Assembly: GCF_004343255.1 (NCBI RefSeq)
Contig: NZ_SMDD01000003.1
Span: 1 to 64,000, forward strand
Reading direction: 5' to 3'
Source of the DNA: Laceyella sacchari
GTDB taxonomy: Bacteria > Bacillota > Bacilli > Thermoactinomycetales > Thermoactinomycetaceae
Length of the DNA: 64,000 nt
Positions within the stretch are counted from its first letter, which is position 1. The number at the start of each line of letters is the position of its first letter. The position numbers and the translations under genes were made by a program. The notes under the pieces are model-generated. The model made no database searches. It saw only the letters and a program-made list of their open reading frames with translations, and was not told where the DNA came from. Below are positions 9,992-20,447 of the stretch, one piece after another.

Positions 9992-10759
9992 TTAAGAACT
10001 GCGTAGTTTTTCCAATGCCGGCGATAGATGGTCGTTTAAAATCTTGATGTGCGTCCCTTTCATGCCCAGTGAACGGGATTCGATAACACCCGCACTTTCC
10101 AGCTTCCGCAAGGCGTTAACGATAACCGAGCGGGTGATTCCGGCCCGATCCGCAATGCGGCTGGCGACCAGCAACCCTTCTTTGCCGTCCATCTCTTCAA
10201 AAATCTCCTCGACCGCCTCAAGTTCGCTGAAGGACAAAGAGTCGATCGCCAATTGCACCATGGCCCGGCACCGTGCGTCTCCCGCCGCTTTCTCCGCTTT
10301 TTGGCGGAAAATCTCCATGCCGACGACAGTCGCCGCCACTTCCGCCAACACCAGATCATCATGGACAAACGGATTACCCAGGCGCGCGAGCAACAATGTA
10401 CCCAGCCGCTCACCCCCTCCCTGGATGGGAACAATGGTGAAATAAGGGGAAAGCGGCACCGGGTTGGCAAAATGTAATTCGCCCAGCGACTCAATATTGG
10501 CATTCGTTTCTGAGAATCCGAGCAATTGGGCGTTGATTTCGGCAGTAATCTTTTCACCCGCATTCATATTTTCAAGCTCTACTCCGGTTCCCGACACAGG
10601 ACTTCCACATCCCAATATTTTCCCTTTGCGGCTGATCACATAGATGTTGCATGCGATCACCTCGCTCATGATGCGGGACATCTCCATAAAGCTGACCGCC
10701 CGTCCCTCTGCCTGTTGCAACAAGCGATTGATTCGCCTCGACTTGGACAGGAGATGCAT
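9992..10759 (-). CDS. codY: GTP- and branched-chain amino acid-sensing repressor CodY
   Basis: Global nutrient regulator of low-GC Gram-positives; binds DNA when GTP and isoleucine/leucine/valine are plentiful. The N-terminal GAF domain covers about residues 1-155. The winged helix-turn-helix, RIADRAGITRSVIVNALRKL, lies near residues 203-222. I chose the internal ATG at 10759 (MHLLSKSRRINRLLQ), which matches the usual CodY start and has GAGGAG about 10 nt upstream; an ATG three codons earlier is too close to that site. It is the last gene of the hslV-hslU-codY run. Length (255) is normal. Confidence 0.97.
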   Translation of the reverse strand: MHLLSKSRRINRLLQQAEGRAVSFMEMSRIMSEVIACNIYVISRKGKILGCGSPVSGTGVELENMNAGEKITAEINAQLLGFSETNANIESLGELHFANPVPLSPYFTIVPIQGGGERLGTLLLARLGNPFVHDDLVLAEVAATVVGMEIFRQKAEKAAGDARCRAMVQLAIDSLSFSELEAVEEIFEEMDGKEGLLVASRIADRAGITRSVIVNALRKLESAGVIESRSLGMKGTHIKILNDHLSPALEKLRSS

Positions 10760-10776
10760 CGCCCTCATTCTCCTCT

Positions 10777-12183
10777 CTATAAGATGTATTGACTCAAATC
10801 GCGATCCTCGGCAATATCCTGCAGGCGCTGTTTGACATATTGCGGCGTGATCGTAATTTCGCCCATTCTGATCTCAGGAGCCTCAAACGACAATTCTTCC
10901 AGGAGGCATTCCAGAATGGTGTGCAACCGCCGCGCTCCGATGTTTTCCGTGGAACGGTTCACTTCAGCGGCCAAGCGGGCCAATTCCTGAATGGCTTCAG
11001 GAGTGAATGTCACCTGAATCCCTTCGGTTTCTAACAAAGCCGTGTATTGTTTGATCAAAGCACTTTTCGGCTCAGTCAGAATGCGAACAAAGTCGTCGGC
11101 GGTCAAGTCATCCAGTTCAACCCGAATAGGGAACCGTCCTTGCAATTCGGGAATGAGATCGGAAGGTTTGGACACGTGGAAAGCCCCGGCAGCAATGAAC
11201 AAGATATGGTCGGTTTTGACCGGGCCGTATTTGGTCATCACTGTAGAGCCTTCTACGATAGGCAGAATGTCCCGCTGAACCCCTTCTCGGGAAACATCCG
11301 GTCCGTGCCGGTCTTTGCCAGCGATTTTGTCAATCTCGTCAAGGAAGATGATGCCGGATTGTTCAACGCGCTCGATCGCGTCTTGGGTCACCATGTCCAT
11401 GTCGATCAGCTTCTGGCCTTCCTGTTGAATCAAGACTTCGCGCGCGTCTTTCACTTTCAAACGGCGGCGCTTCTTTTTCTTAGGCATAAATTGCCCCAAC
11501 ATCTCTTGCATGTTCATGCCCATCTGGTCGATGCCCATGCCTTGAAACATATCCATCATGGGGGCTTGCTCTTCTACCTCAATTTCGATGATCTGTTCTT
11601 CCAACTCACCCCTTGCCAGTTTCTCCCTCATCTGTTGCCGCTCACTGCGTATGCGCGCTTGCTCACTGGGATCTTGCGCTTGGCTAGATGATCCGCTATT
11701 TTGCTGGAAAAGTAGCTCCAATGGATTTTTAAAGGCAGACGCCGCTTTTTTCTCCGGTACCAATATTTCGACAATTCGTTCATCCGCCAATTGTCGCGCC
11801 TGCTCTTTGACACTTTCCAATTTCTCCTGTTTTACCATACGAATACCTGTTTCAACCAGATCGCGCACCATTGATTCTACGTCGCGCCCTACATAGCCCA
11901 CTTCGGTGAACTTGGTCGCCTCCAATTTGACGAACGGCGCTCCAACAAGCTTGGCCAAGCGGCGGGCAATCTCCGTTTTCCCGACACCTGTTGGACCGAT
12001 CATCAAAATGTTTTTGGGCATCACTTCCTCTTTCAGGTCATCGGGCAAGAGCGAACGACGGTAACGGTTACGAAGCGCGATGGCCACTGCCCGTTTCGCT
12101 TTATCCTGGCCCACGATGTATTTATCCAATTCCGCCACAATTTGTCGTGGAGTCCATTTTTGTTGGGGATTCAATAGCGTCAT
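10777..12183 (-). CDS. hslU: ATP-dependent protease ATPase subunit HslU (ClpY/CodX)
   Basis: AAA+ unfoldase that feeds substrates to HslV. Walker A is GPTGVGKTE, the pore loop is GYVGRD, and Walker B is [11 protein letters not shown]. The I-domain between them is long, charged and rich in Gln and Met (about 140-240). I chose the ATG at 12183 ([16 protein letters not shown]) because GGAGG lies 9 nt upstream; an upstream in-frame extension has no support. The hslV stop is one nucleotide away, so translation is coupled. Product is 468 residues. Confidence 0.96.
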   Translation of the reverse strand: MTLLNPQQKWTPRQIVAELDKYIVGQDKAKRAVAIALRNRYRRSLLPDDLKEEVMPKNILMIGPTGVGKTEIARRLAKLVGAPFVKLEATKFTEVGYVGRDVESMVRDLVETGIRMVKQEKLESVKEQARQLADERIVEILVPEKKAASAFKNPLELLFQQNSGSSSQAQDPSEQARIRSERQQMREKLARGELEEQIIEIEVEEQAPMMDMFQGMGIDQMGMNMQEMLGQFMPKKKKRRRLKVKDAREVLIQQEGQKLIDMDMVTQDAIERVEQSGIIFLDEIDKIAGKDRHGPDVSREGVQRDILPIVEGSTVMTKYGPVKTDHILFIAAGAFHVSKPSDLIPELQGRFPIRVELDDLTADDFVRILTEPKSALIKQYTALLETEGIQVTFTPEAIQELARLAAEVNRSTENIGARRLHTILECLLEELSFEAPEIRMGEITITPQYVKQRLQDIAEDRDLSQYIL

Positions 12184-12184
12184 G

Positions 12185-12724
12185 TCAAATCTCCTCCACA
12201 ATGATTTGGTCATTGGTAAAGACACACACTTCACTGGCAATACTGAGTGCGGCATATGCGATTTCCCGCGCTGTCAGATCAGGAGCATACCGTTTTAACG
12301 CCCTCCCGGCGGACAATGCATAGCTCCCGCCTGATCCGATGGCCAACACTTCGTCATCGGGTTCGATCACTTCCCCCGTCCCCGAGATGAGAAGCAATTG
12401 CTCACGGTTCAGTACGATCATCATCGCCTCCAATTGGCGCAACATTTTATCCGTCCGCCACTCTTTAGCCAGCTCGACAGCGGCACGGGCCAGATTGCCG
12501 TGAAACTCCTCCAGCTTGGCTTCAAACTTCTCAAACAGGGTGATGGCGTCGGCAACAGAGCCGGCAAATCCGGCCAACACTTGCCCTTTATACAAACGGC
12601 GCACTTTTTTAGCACCGTGCTTCATGATCATTTGATTGCCAAAAGTCACTTGCCCGTCTCCAGCAATGGCGGCCTCTCCTTTATGCCTCACCGCAAAAAT
12701 CGTGGTGGCGTGGAATTGACCCAT
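12185..12724 (-). CDS. hslV: ATP-dependent protease peptidase subunit HslV (ClpQ/CodW)
   Basis: Proteasome-beta-like N-terminal nucleophile peptidase forming a dodecamer capped by HslU. I chose the ATG at 12724 because AGGAGG lies about 9 nt upstream; the product is 179 residues. It begins [12 protein letters not shown]. The conserved Thr pair is therefore at residues 7-8, after a short N-terminal extension, as in B. subtilis CodW, whose second residue is instead Ser. Either propeptide removal exposes Thr7, or chemistry differs. GDGQVTFGN and the GSGG loop are conserved. Confidence 0.95.
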   Translation of the reverse strand: MGQFHATTIFAVRHKGEAAIAGDGQVTFGNQMIMKHGAKKVRRLYKGQVLAGFAGSVADAITLFEKFEAKLEEFHGNLARAAVELAKEWRTDKMLRQLEAMMIVLNREQLLLISGTGEVIEPDDEVLAIGSGGSYALSAGRALKRYAPDLTAREIAYAALSIASEVCVFTNDQIIVEEI

Positions 12725-13033
12725 ATCGTGATTTCCTCCTCTTTGGTACGTCAGATTCAGCATAATCCGTGCGCCAATCCAGCTTGAAGGAGGGGTAAGA
12801 TAACGGCAAGCCCATATCTATGATTTCAGTCGATGACACGAAAGGCGGCGGGCCTCTCCCTGAGAGCTGAAGGTGTCATACTCCTGCTAAGCTTCAGGTT
12901 GCCCGCTCTCCTCCTTTTGTTTGGCAATCAACTTGCTTACAGGCTTCCAGCCGCTTTCTCTTTCACCCACAGGTCATTGGTCTCATCCAATCCTGTCGAA
13001 TCTTGCGCTCCTTCTACCCACAGTGGCCGTCGA
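12725..13033. other. Spacer between trmFO and hslV where xerC/codV would be expected
   Basis: In B. subtilis the recombinase gene codV lies here. This 309-nt gap has no XerC-like coding sequence in any frame that I can read. On the minus strand a GACAC...GTGTC pairing encloses a CTCTC/GAGAG hairpin near 12830-12880, perhaps part of the hslV leader. No clear promoter was found. Confidence 0.45.
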
Positions 13034-14350
13034 TCAGCAATCGGCCACCTGGCGAGCAAACACTGCAATTTCTTCCAGCGCTCGCTCTGCATATTTTTCC
13101 GCACGTTCTTTTTTACCCCGAATCCGCACAGGCAACTCCTCAAATAATCCAAAATTGGCATTCATCGGTTGGAAATGTTTGGGATCGGCTGTGGTAATAT
13201 AGTGTGCCAAGCTGCCAATAGCCGTCGTTTTGGGCGGTACAGTCAATTCCTGCCCTTGTACCAACCGGGCGGCATTGATCCCCGCAATCAAACCCGCGGC
13301 GGCCGATTCCACATACCCTTCCACTCCCGTCATCTGTCCCGCAAAAAACAAGTCTTCACGTTCGCGGAATTGGTACGTCGGCTTCAACAGTTTGGGGGAA
13401 TTGATAAATGTGTTGCGGTGCATGACGCCATACCGGACAATCTCGGCATTTTCCAAACCAGGGATTAATTGAATCACTTCTTTCTGCGGTCCCCACTTCA
13501 AATGGGTTTGGAAACCGACGATGTTAAACAAGGTACCCGCACTGTTGTCTTGGCGCAACTGGACGACGGCGTAAGGCCGTTTCCCCGTTCGCGGATCGAT
13601 CAATCCGACCGGTTTCATCGTGCCGAAAAGCAGTGTTTTCTTACCCCGCTTGGCCAACACCTCAATCGGCATGCATCCCTCGAAGTATATCTCTTTTTCA
13701 AATTCCTTCAACGGGGCTGTCTCGGCCGAGACAAGCGCTTCATAAAAGCGGTCAAATTCCTCTTCGGTCATCGGACAATTCAAATAGGCTGCTTCCCCTT
13801 TGTCATAGCGGGACGCCACAAACACCTTCTCCATGTCGATGCTCTCTTTTTCTACAATCGGAGCAGCGGCATCATAAAAATACAGATACTCTTCCCCTGT
13901 CAGCTCCTTTAACCGTGCGGACAGCGACGCCGACGTCAGTGGCCCGGTCGCGATTACCACCGGCCCATCCGGAATGGTTTCCAGCTCTTCATTTACTACT
14001 TCCACAAGAGGATGATTGTGAAGCGTGTCGGTGATCTCTTGCGAAAAGCCTTCCCGGTCAACCGCCAGCGCCCCTCCCGCCGGAACAGCATGTTTATCCG
14101 CGGCGCGCATGATTAAGGAATCCAGGCGGCGCATCTCTTCCTTCAGAATACCGACTGCGTTGGTCAAGGTAGCGGCGCGCAGAGAATTGCTGCACACCAA
14201 CTCAGCAAACTGGCCTCCGCGGTGGGCCGGCGTCATTTTGACAGGCCGCATTTCATACAGCTTGACGCGCACACCCCGTTCTGCCAACTGCCATGCGGCT
14301 TCACTGCCGGCAAGGCCAGCACCAACGACGGTCACAACTGGTTGTGTCAT
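13034..14350 (-). CDS. trmFO: Methylenetetrahydrofolate-tRNA-(uracil-5-)-methyltransferase
   Basis: Folate- and FAD-dependent enzyme forming m5U54 (ribothymidine) in the tRNA T-loop. The FAD-binding motif [19 protein letters not shown] spans residues 7-25, and the conserved [10 protein letters not shown] segment lies near residue 50. Length (438) is normal. The ATG follows AAGGAGAGAAGATAACC. It is placed between topA and hslV, as gid/trmFO is in B. subtilis. Confidence 0.96.
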   Translation of the reverse strand: MTQPVVTVVGAGLAGSEAAWQLAERGVRVKLYEMRPVKMTPAHRGGQFAELVCSNSLRAATLTNAVGILKEEMRRLDSLIMRAADKHAVPAGGALAVDREGFSQEITDTLHNHPLVEVVNEELETIPDGPVVIATGPLTSASLSARLKELTGEEYLYFYDAAAPIVEKESIDMEKVFVASRYDKGEAAYLNCPMTEEEFDRFYEALVSAETAPLKEFEKEIYFEGCMPIEVLAKRGKKTLLFGTMKPVGLIDPRTGKRPYAVVQLRQDNSAGTLFNIVGFQTHLKWGPQKEVIQLIPGLENAEIVRYGVMHRNTFINSPKLLKPTYQFREREDLFFAGQMTGVEGYVESAAAGLIAGINAARLVQGQELTVPPKTTAIGSLAHYITTADPKHFQPMNANFGLFEELPVRIRGKKERAEKYAERALEEIAVFARQVADC

Positions 14351-14365
14351 GGTTATCTTCTCTCC

Positions 14366-16441
14366 TTAGTCCTTCGTTTCTTCGTTGTAGTCACATGAGG
14401 TGCAACGAATCACCGTTCCCTTTTTCCCTCTTTTCTCCACCATCATCCCTTTGCACTTGGGGCAAGGGCGCGCGACCGGCGCATCCCATGAAACGAATTC
14501 ACAGTCGGGGTATCGGTTGCAACCATAAAAGGTTCGTTGTTTTTTGCTTTTGCGTTCGACCACTTCACCTTGTTTGCATTCTGGGCACGTCACTCCGGTC
14601 GACTTGACGATGGCTTTGGTATTGCGGCATTCCGGAAACGCGGAGCAAGCCAAAAACTTGCCGAAACGGCCAAATTTGTACACCATCGGACTGCCGCATT
14701 TCTCACATACTTCATCGGAAACCTCATCTTCCAGCTCTACTTCTGCCATCTCTTTTTCAGCCGTCTGTAACCGCTTTTGAAACGGCTGGTAAAAGTGGTC
14801 TAGGACTTGAATCCAATCCGCTTTTCCCTCTTCCACTTGATCCAAGTCATCTTCCATATTCGCCGTGAATTTCACATCCAAAATCTCCGGGAAGAATTCT
14901 CCGATCAATTGGATCACAATCTCTCCCAACTCAGAGGGAACAAACCGTTTCTCTTTCAAAAACACATATCCACGCTTCTGGATCGTTTCCAACGTGGGCG
15001 CATAGGTACTAGGCCGCCCGATTCCTTTCTCTTCCAGCTCTTTCACCAAGCTCGCCTCGGAATAGCGCGGAGGCGGCTGGGTAAAGTGCTGTTTTGGGTC
15101 GATGCGTTTCCGTTTGAGGGTTTGCCCCTCAGTAAGCGGCGGCAACAACTGATCTTCTTCCTTTTTATTTTCGTCATTGCCCTCCACATACACTTTCATA
15201 AATCCGGCAAACTTCAGCTTCGACCCCGTGGCTCGGAACAAAGCGTCTCCCGCGCGGATATCTGCCGTAACCGAATCAAAAACCGCCGTTGCCATCTGTG
15301 AAGCGACAAACCGCTCCCAGATCAGTTTGTACAGTCGAAACTGATCCCGTGACAAATACTCTTTGATATCCGCCGGCTTTCGCAGGACAGATGTCGGGCG
15401 GATCGCTTCATGGGCGTCTTGCGCACCTGCTTTTTTCTTGTGCGTGCGTGGGGACGCCGGTAAGTATTCTTTGCCATAAGTCTGTTCGATGTAAGCTTTC
15501 GCTTCAGCCTGGGCCGTCTCTGAGATGCGGGTAGAGTCGGTACGCATATATGTGATCAATCCGACTGTTCCCTCTTTGCCGAGATCGATCCCTTCATACA
15601 ACTGTTGTGCGACGGCCATCGTTTTTTGGGCGCGGAAGTTCAATTTGCGCGCCGCTTCCTGTTGCAACGTGCTAGTGATAAACGAGGGAGCAGGATTGCG
15701 TTTGCGTTCGCTCGTCTTGATTTCCTCGACGATAAAGCGCTTCCCTTTGATGTCAGCAAGCAGTTTATCTACTTCTTCCGCACTCTTCAATTCTGTTTTC
15801 TTATTGTGGTAACCGTGGAATTTCGCTTCCACCTCATCTTCGCCACTAGCCAAGACGGCCGTAACCGTCCAATATTCTTCAGGGACGAATTGCCGAATCT
15901 CCAACTCGCGATCCATGATTAACTTGACCGCAACGGATTGCACGCGCCCCGCGCTCAACCCTTTTTTCACCTTTTTCCACAAAATCGGGCTGATCCCGTA
16001 GCCAACGAGCCGATCCAAGATACGACGCGCCTGTTGCGCATTGACTAAATCCATGTTGATCTTACGTGGATGTTTAAAAGCGTCCTTCACCGCTTGTTTG
16101 GTAATTTCGTTAAACACCACGCGGCATTCCTGATCGAGTGGCACGTCGAGAATATGCGCCAAATGCCAAGCAATCGCTTCCCCTTCGCGGTCAGGGTCGG
16201 CGGCCAGATACACGCGCTTCACTTTCTTTTTGGCCTGGCGCAACTCTTTCAAGACATCCCCTTTTCCCCGAACGGTAATGTACTTGGGTGTGAATTTATC
16301 TTCCACATTGACTCCCATTTGGCTCTTTGGCAAGTCGCGCACATGCCCCATCGAAGCCTTGACAATGTATTTGCTCCCTAAGTATTTTTTAATGGTTTTG
16401 GCTTTCGCGGGCGATTCGACAATAACCAGCGAATCGGCCAT
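14366..16441 (-). CDS. topA: DNA topoisomerase I
   Basis: Type IA topoisomerase that relaxes negative supercoils. The Toprim domain starts [14 protein letters not shown], and its acidic pair is D82/D84 in ADPDREGE. The catalytic tyrosine is Tyr298 in [12 protein letters not shown]. The C-terminus carries three four-cysteine zinc ribbons (CEKC, CPEC and CPKC modules, about residues 575-690). Length (691) equals that of B. subtilis TopA. The ATG follows GGGGAGGGCCATCTT. A possible promoter (TTGAAT, 18 nt, TATTGT) lies in the gap to dprA. Confidence 0.97.
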   Translation of the reverse strand: MADSLVIVESPAKAKTIKKYLGSKYIVKASMGHVRDLPKSQMGVNVEDKFTPKYITVRGKGDVLKELRQAKKKVKRVYLAADPDREGEAIAWHLAHILDVPLDQECRVVFNEITKQAVKDAFKHPRKINMDLVNAQQARRILDRLVGYGISPILWKKVKKGLSAGRVQSVAVKLIMDRELEIRQFVPEEYWTVTAVLASGEDEVEAKFHGYHNKKTELKSAEEVDKLLADIKGKRFIVEEIKTSERKRNPAPSFITSTLQQEAARKLNFRAQKTMAVAQQLYEGIDLGKEGTVGLITYMRTDSTRISETAQAEAKAYIEQTYGKEYLPASPRTHKKKAGAQDAHEAIRPTSVLRKPADIKEYLSRDQFRLYKLIWERFVASQMATAVFDSVTADIRAGDALFRATGSKLKFAGFMKVYVEGNDENKKEEDQLLPPLTEGQTLKRKRIDPKQHFTQPPPRYSEASLVKELEEKGIGRPSTYAPTLETIQKRGYVFLKEKRFVPSELGEIVIQLIGEFFPEILDVKFTANMEDDLDQVEEGKADWIQVLDHFYQPFQKRLQTAEKEMAEVELEDEVSDEVCEKCGSPMVYKFGRFGKFLACSAFPECRNTKAIVKSTGVTCPECKQGEVVERKSKKQRTFYGCNRYPDCEFVSWDAPVARPCPKCKGMMVEKRGKKGTVIRCTSCDYNEETKD

Positions 16442-16566
16442 AAGATGGCCCTCCCCTCAACAGTATCGCCATGTATTCTACGGATGTTTTTTACACTCGT
16501 ATTTGTAACAATACCAAATTTGATGTTCATTATTCAACTGAGAAAAGAATCACGCATCAGTCACAG

Positions 16567-17667
16567 CTATTTGCGAATGTACTGCCCTCCCGGCATGGAG
16601 GCGATCATACCCTTCAGTTCCAAACTTAGCAAGGACTGATGAATCTGACCAAATTCCCACTTCGTCCCCGACAAGCTCATGATCCGGTCAATCGACACGG
16701 GCCGATCAGGCGCCACTCGCTCCAGCAACCACTGTTCCGCTTCCGTCAAATCCGAAGAGGTGACCGTATCTTGTTGAACGGCTTGATTATACGCCACAAA
16801 TGGAATTTCTTCCAATATATCTTCTACCGAACGCACGCATTTGGCTCCCTGTTGGATCAATTTTAGTGTCCCCTGGCTTTGCGTTGTTGTGATGGGGCCG
16901 GGCACGGCGAATACTTCCCGCCCTTGTTCCATGCTAAAATCGGCAGTGATCAACGATCCTGACCGCTCCGCAGCTTCCACTACCAACGTGCCCAGGGACA
17001 ATCCGCTAATGATGCGGTTGCGCCGCGGAAATAAACCCGGGTGCGGTGGAGTCCCTGGAGGCATTTCGGAAACAACAAGCCCCCGGTTGGTCAATTCTTG
17101 ATACAACGTCCGATGATTCTTGGGATAGATCACATCAATGCCCGCCCCCAGCACAGCAATCGTCCGCCCTGTTGATTTTAACACGGCGCGGTGTGCTTCC
17201 CCGTCGATGCCATTGGCCATCCCGCTGGTGACGACGAGCCCCTGTTCGGCCAGCGCTTGCGCCAACATACGCGTAACCCGCAATCCGTAAGGCGTGGGCT
17301 TACGAGTTCCCACCACGGCCACGCTCGGCTCCCCCAGCAAAGAACGGTCACCCTTACAAAATAATACCCACGGTGGTTGCGCGATTTCCGTCAGGTACAA
17401 AGGATATGCCTCATCAAAGCGAGTGATGACTTCGATCCCGTCCGCTGCCCATGCTTCTACCTGCTGGGACAGAGAATGGGCACAGGCTTTGGCCCGGTCG
17501 ACCACCCGCTCGGCGACGCCCAACATCCGCAATATATTCAACATCTCGCCGACGCTGATGTGCGTTGGTTCCCCTGCAAGCCGCATAAACCGATCAACCG
17601 TCTGCCAACCGATCCCTTCCACTTGACTCAGTATGATACAACATTCACGTTTCTCCATACAAGTCAC
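16567..17667 (-). CDS. dprA: DNA processing protein DprA/Smf
   Basis: Binds incoming single-stranded DNA and loads RecA during natural transformation. The Rossmann-like core contains GTRKPTPYGLRV and VVTSGMANGIDGEAHRA (about 115-165), followed by GAGIDVIYPKNHRTLY and PRRNRIISGLS. An N-terminal SAM-like segment and a C-terminal winged helix complete the 366 residues. The start is either the GTG at 17667 or the ATG at 17658; both lie after GGAGGGGAA. The order sucD-dprA-topA is the conserved Bacillales one. Confidence 0.93.
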   Translation of the reverse strand: MTCMEKRECCIILSQVEGIGWQTVDRFMRLAGEPTHISVGEMLNILRMLGVAERVVDRAKACAHSLSQQVEAWAADGIEVITRFDEAYPLYLTEIAQPPWVLFCKGDRSLLGEPSVAVVGTRKPTPYGLRVTRMLAQALAEQGLVVTSGMANGIDGEAHRAVLKSTGRTIAVLGAGIDVIYPKNHRTLYQELTNRGLVVSEMPPGTPPHPGLFPRRNRIISGLSLGTLVVEAAERSGSLITADFSMEQGREVFAVPGPITTTQSQGTLKLIQQGAKCVRSVEDILEEIPFVAYNQAVQQDTVTSSDLTEAEQWLLERVAPDRPVSIDRIMSLSGTKWEFGQIHQSLLSLELKGMIASMPGGQYIRK

Positions 17668-17679
17668 TTCCCCTCCAGG

Positions 17680-17714
17680 AAAAAAATAAGGGAACCCGGC
17701 GAGAGGTTCCCTTG
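17680..17714 (-). terminator. Terminator after sucCD
   Basis: The stem AAGGGAACC/GGTTCCCTT is followed by a T-rich run on the minus strand, between sucD and dprA. Confidence 0.9.
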
Positions 17715-17722
17715 GATCGTTG

Positions 17723-18628
17723 TTATTTACCTGTGGTGCAAGCGTCTAACAACCCTCGTTCTTTCAATACGTTCACCAATGTTTCGCCAATAACGGACGG
17801 AGTCGGTGCCACCGTCACACCGCAACGTTGCAGGGTGGCGATTTTCTCGGCTGCGGTACCTTTGCCGCCAGAGATGATTGCGCCGGCATGGCCCATCCGT
17901 TTTCCTGGAGGCGCGGTTTGACCGCCGATGAAACCAACAACCGGTTTGGTCATGTTCGCTTTAATCCATTCAGCTGCTTCCTCTTCAGCTGTGCCACCGA
18001 TTTCCCCGATCATCACAACTGCTTTGGTCTCTGGATCAGCTTCAAAGGCCCGCAAGCAATCGATGAAATCGGTGCCATTGACAGGGTCGCCCCCGATGCC
18101 CACAGCGGTGGACTGGCCGATACCACGGGTGGACAATTGGTGAACCGCTTCGTAGGTCAGCGTTCCACTGCGCGAAACGATACCCACGTGGCCTGGTTGG
18201 TGGATATATCCTGGCATAATCCCAATTTTGCACTCGCCGGGGGTGATAACACCTGGACAGTTCGGACCGATGAGGCGTGTCTTCTTGCCTTCCATATACC
18301 GTTTCACTTTCACCATGTCCAGAACCGGAATCCCTTCTGTGATGCACACAACCAGATCCAACTCAGCGTCAACGGCCTCCATGATCGAATCGGCAGCAAA
18401 CGCTGGCGGAACGTAAATAACGGAAGCGTTCGCTCCGGTCGCCGCCACTGCTTCTCTCACCGTGTTGAATACAGGTACGCCTTCAACCTCGGTGCCACCT
18501 TTGCCCGGGGTAACCCCGCCCACCACTTTGGTGCCGTACTCCAGCGCCTGTTTGGTATGGAACAAGCCGGTTGCTCCTGTAATCCCTTGCGTAATCACTT
18601 TCGTATCTTTGTTCACAAAAATGCTCAC
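17723..18628 (-). CDS. sucD: Succinyl-CoA synthetase alpha subunit
   Basis: TCA-cycle enzyme converting succinyl-CoA to succinate with substrate-level phosphorylation. The CoA-binding Rossmann region starts [13 protein letters not shown] and the phosphohistidine is His247 in [12 protein letters not shown]. The start codon is GTG, with AAAGGTGGG upstream. Length 301. It is co-transcribed with sucC, which lies 38 nt upstream. Confidence 0.97.
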   Translation of the reverse strand: MSIFVNKDTKVITQGITGATGLFHTKQALEYGTKVVGGVTPGKGGTEVEGVPVFNTVREAVAATGANASVIYVPPAFAADSIMEAVDAELDLVVCITEGIPVLDMVKVKRYMEGKKTRLIGPNCPGVITPGECKIGIMPGYIHQPGHVGIVSRSGTLTYEAVHQLSTRGIGQSTAVGIGGDPVNGTDFIDCLRAFEADPETKAVVMIGEIGGTAEEEAAEWIKANMTKPVVGFIGGQTAPPGKRMGHAGAIISGGKGTAAEKIATLQRCGVTVAPTPSVIGETLVNVLKERGLLDACTTGK

Positions 18629-18666
18629 TTTATAAACCCACCTTTCTCGGGCGTCCCTATATTTCC

Positions 18667-19827
18667 TTATTTCACCAGTTCCACAATTTTCTTCGCGCCG
18701 TCTTCCATGGAGTCAGCCGCCACAATATCCAGTCCGGACTCATTCAAGATCTTCTTGCCCAATTCAACATTGGTGCCCTCCAAGCGGACTACCAACGGGC
18801 GGTCCAAGCCGATTTGTTTCGCCGCGCCAACTACGCCGTTAGCGATGACGTCGCACTTCATAATTCCACCGAAAATATTGACGAAAATGCCTTTTACATT
18901 GGGGTCGGACAAAATGATCTTAAACGCTTCGCGCACTTTATCTTCGGTAGCGCCGCCGCCCACATCCAAGAAGTTGGCCGGTTCGCCGCCGACATGTTTG
19001 ATGATATCCATGGTGGCCATGGCCAAGCCCGCACCATTAACCATGCAACCGATGTTGCCATCGAGCGCGATATAACTGAGATCGTATTTCGACGCTTCAA
19101 TCTCTTTTGGATCTTCCTCATCCAAGTCGCGCATTTCCAAAATATCTTTGTGGCGGAAGAGCGCATTGGAGTCAAAATTCAATTTGGCGTCAAGCGCCAT
19201 CACACGGCCGTCCGTGGTGGTGATGAGCGGGTTGATTTCCGCCAAGGAGCAATCATTCTCCACGAATGCTTGGTACAGAGCGAGCATAAATTTAACGGCT
19301 TGCTTGATTTTGTCTTTGGGGATATTGATGCTATAAGCCAAGCGGGTTGCTTGGAACGGCATCATACCTACAGCCGGATCAATCACTTCTTTGAAGATTT
19401 TTTCCGGGGTTTTTTCAGCCACTTCCTCAATTTCGGTGCCACCTTCTTCCGACGCCATCATCACGACGCGGTGGGTGGAGCGGTCAATTACCACGCCCAC
19501 ATAGTATTCCTTCTCAATCGGCAAACCTTCTTCAATCAGCAGACGCTTAACTTCTTTCCCTTCTGGGCCGGTTTGGTGCGTCACCAGTTTCTTACCGATC
19601 AATTCCGTAGCGTGCGCTTTCACTTCATCCAAGCTGCGCGCCAATTTGACACCGCCTGCTTTGCCCCGGCCACCAGCATGAATTTGAGCTTTAACCACCC
19701 ACAGGTCTCCACCCAGGCGCTCTGCCGCTTCTACTGCCTCTTCCGGAGAGAAAGCAACATGGCCGTTCGGAACCACAACACCATATTTTTTCAGGATTTG
19801 CTTTCCTTGATACTCATGAACGTTCAT
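18667..19827 (-). CDS. sucC: Succinyl-CoA synthetase beta subunit
   Basis: ATP-grasp subunit that pairs with SucD. It begins [17 protein letters not shown] and contains [18 protein letters not shown] (about 40-57) and the [14 protein letters not shown] segment near residue 310. I chose the ATG at 19827 because GGAGG lies 8 nt upstream, although the frame stays open for 21 further codons. Product is 386 residues. It has a clear promoter upstream and a terminator after sucD. Confidence 0.97.
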   Translation of the reverse strand: MNVHEYQGKQILKKYGVVVPNGHVAFSPEEAVEAAERLGGDLWVVKAQIHAGGRGKAGGVKLARSLDEVKAHATELIGKKLVTHQTGPEGKEVKRLLIEEGLPIEKEYYVGVVIDRSTHRVVMMASEEGGTEIEEVAEKTPEKIFKEVIDPAVGMMPFQATRLAYSINIPKDKIKQAVKFMLALYQAFVENDCSLAEINPLITTTDGRVMALDAKLNFDSNALFRHKDILEMRDLDEEDPKEIEASKYDLSYIALDGNIGCMVNGAGLAMATMDIIKHVGGEPANFLDVGGGATEDKVREAFKIILSDPNVKGIFVNIFGGIMKCDVIANGVVGAAKQIGLDRPLVVRLEGTNVELGKKILNESGLDIVAADSMEDGAKKIVELVK

Positions 19828-19970
19828 TCCCGGATCCTCCAATCCATGGTCAATCATGGGCAAACGCGTCTCCATTCTATGTATCAGCACCCAGATTTCC
19901 TTGAATCCCCTTACAAAAAGGTGATCCCGAAATCGGGCTGAAAAAACTTCACCCGTTTAACCCATCTTGA

Positions 19971-19999
19971 AGTATAGCTCACACGTGTTTTTTTGCCAA
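19971..19999 (-). promoter_or_regulatory. Promoter of sucCD
   Basis: On the minus strand: -35 TTGGCA (19994-19999), a 17-nt spacer, and -10 TATACT (19971-19976), about 140 nt before the sucC start. Confidence 0.7.
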
Positions 20000-20032
20000 C
20001 CGCCGCTCTATTACGACAGCTCCAACCCCATC

Positions 20033-20072
20033 ATAAAAAGAGAGGATTTCCAGCCAGAAACCCCCTCTTTCA
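20033..20072 (-). terminator. Terminator after the 43-residue membrane peptide gene
   Basis: AAAGAGGGGG pairs imperfectly with CCTCTCTTT, followed by T residues on the minus strand, just downstream of the small gene at 20079. Confidence 0.65.
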
Positions 20073-20078
20073 ACAAAA

Positions 20079-20210
20079 TTACATCATCAATTGCACCGCG
20101 GTCGCTACAACAAAAATTCCCAAAAACAGAGCCGTAGCGACACCGGCGGAAACCATAAAATCAATAAATTCATTGTCTTGGTGGCTGGTATCTACGAACT
20201 TCTTTTCCAT
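20079..20210 (-). CDS. Small single-pass membrane protein (43 aa)
   Basis: An unrecognised small protein, but well supported: the ATG at 20210 follows AAGGAGGTTACGTC, the frame ends in TAA, and a terminator follows. The first 18 residues are charged (MEKKFVDTSHQDNEFIDF). The remaining 25 are a continuous hydrophobic stretch rich in Ala, Val, Leu and Phe, so a single membrane span with the N-terminus outside the bilayer is likely. It stands alone between sucC and the cupredoxin gene. Function unknown. Confidence 0.7.
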   Translation of the reverse strand: MEKKFVDTSHQDNEFIDFMVSAGVATALFLGIFVVATAVQLMM

Positions 20211-20447
20211 GACGTAACCTCCTTCACCATTCCACTATGTAGAGAATGGGCACATCTCGAACAATGGGAAAGAAGATTGAGCGTCGTCCCTCCCGCTTAT
20301 CCCACCTGTCATTATAGCAAAAAACACAACATTTGCGAGTGGCAGAAACATGCCTCTGTGTTATTTCCCCGAACAAAAAGGGGTTATCATCCATAAGAAG
20401 GAATTATTAGGAAACCCTGGGTGCCGGCTCAGGATAGTGAGGTGAAA

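Noticed and set aside
12782-12874. Plus-strand AAGGAGGGG followed by a 16-codon ORF
   Set aside because: The only ATG lies too far from the site and the frame ends at once; probably chance in the hslV leader.
12772-12960. Possible xerC remnant between trmFO and hslV
   Set aside because: All minus-strand frames are broken by stops, and none shows the H-x-x-R or HTFATHLL-type recombinase motifs.
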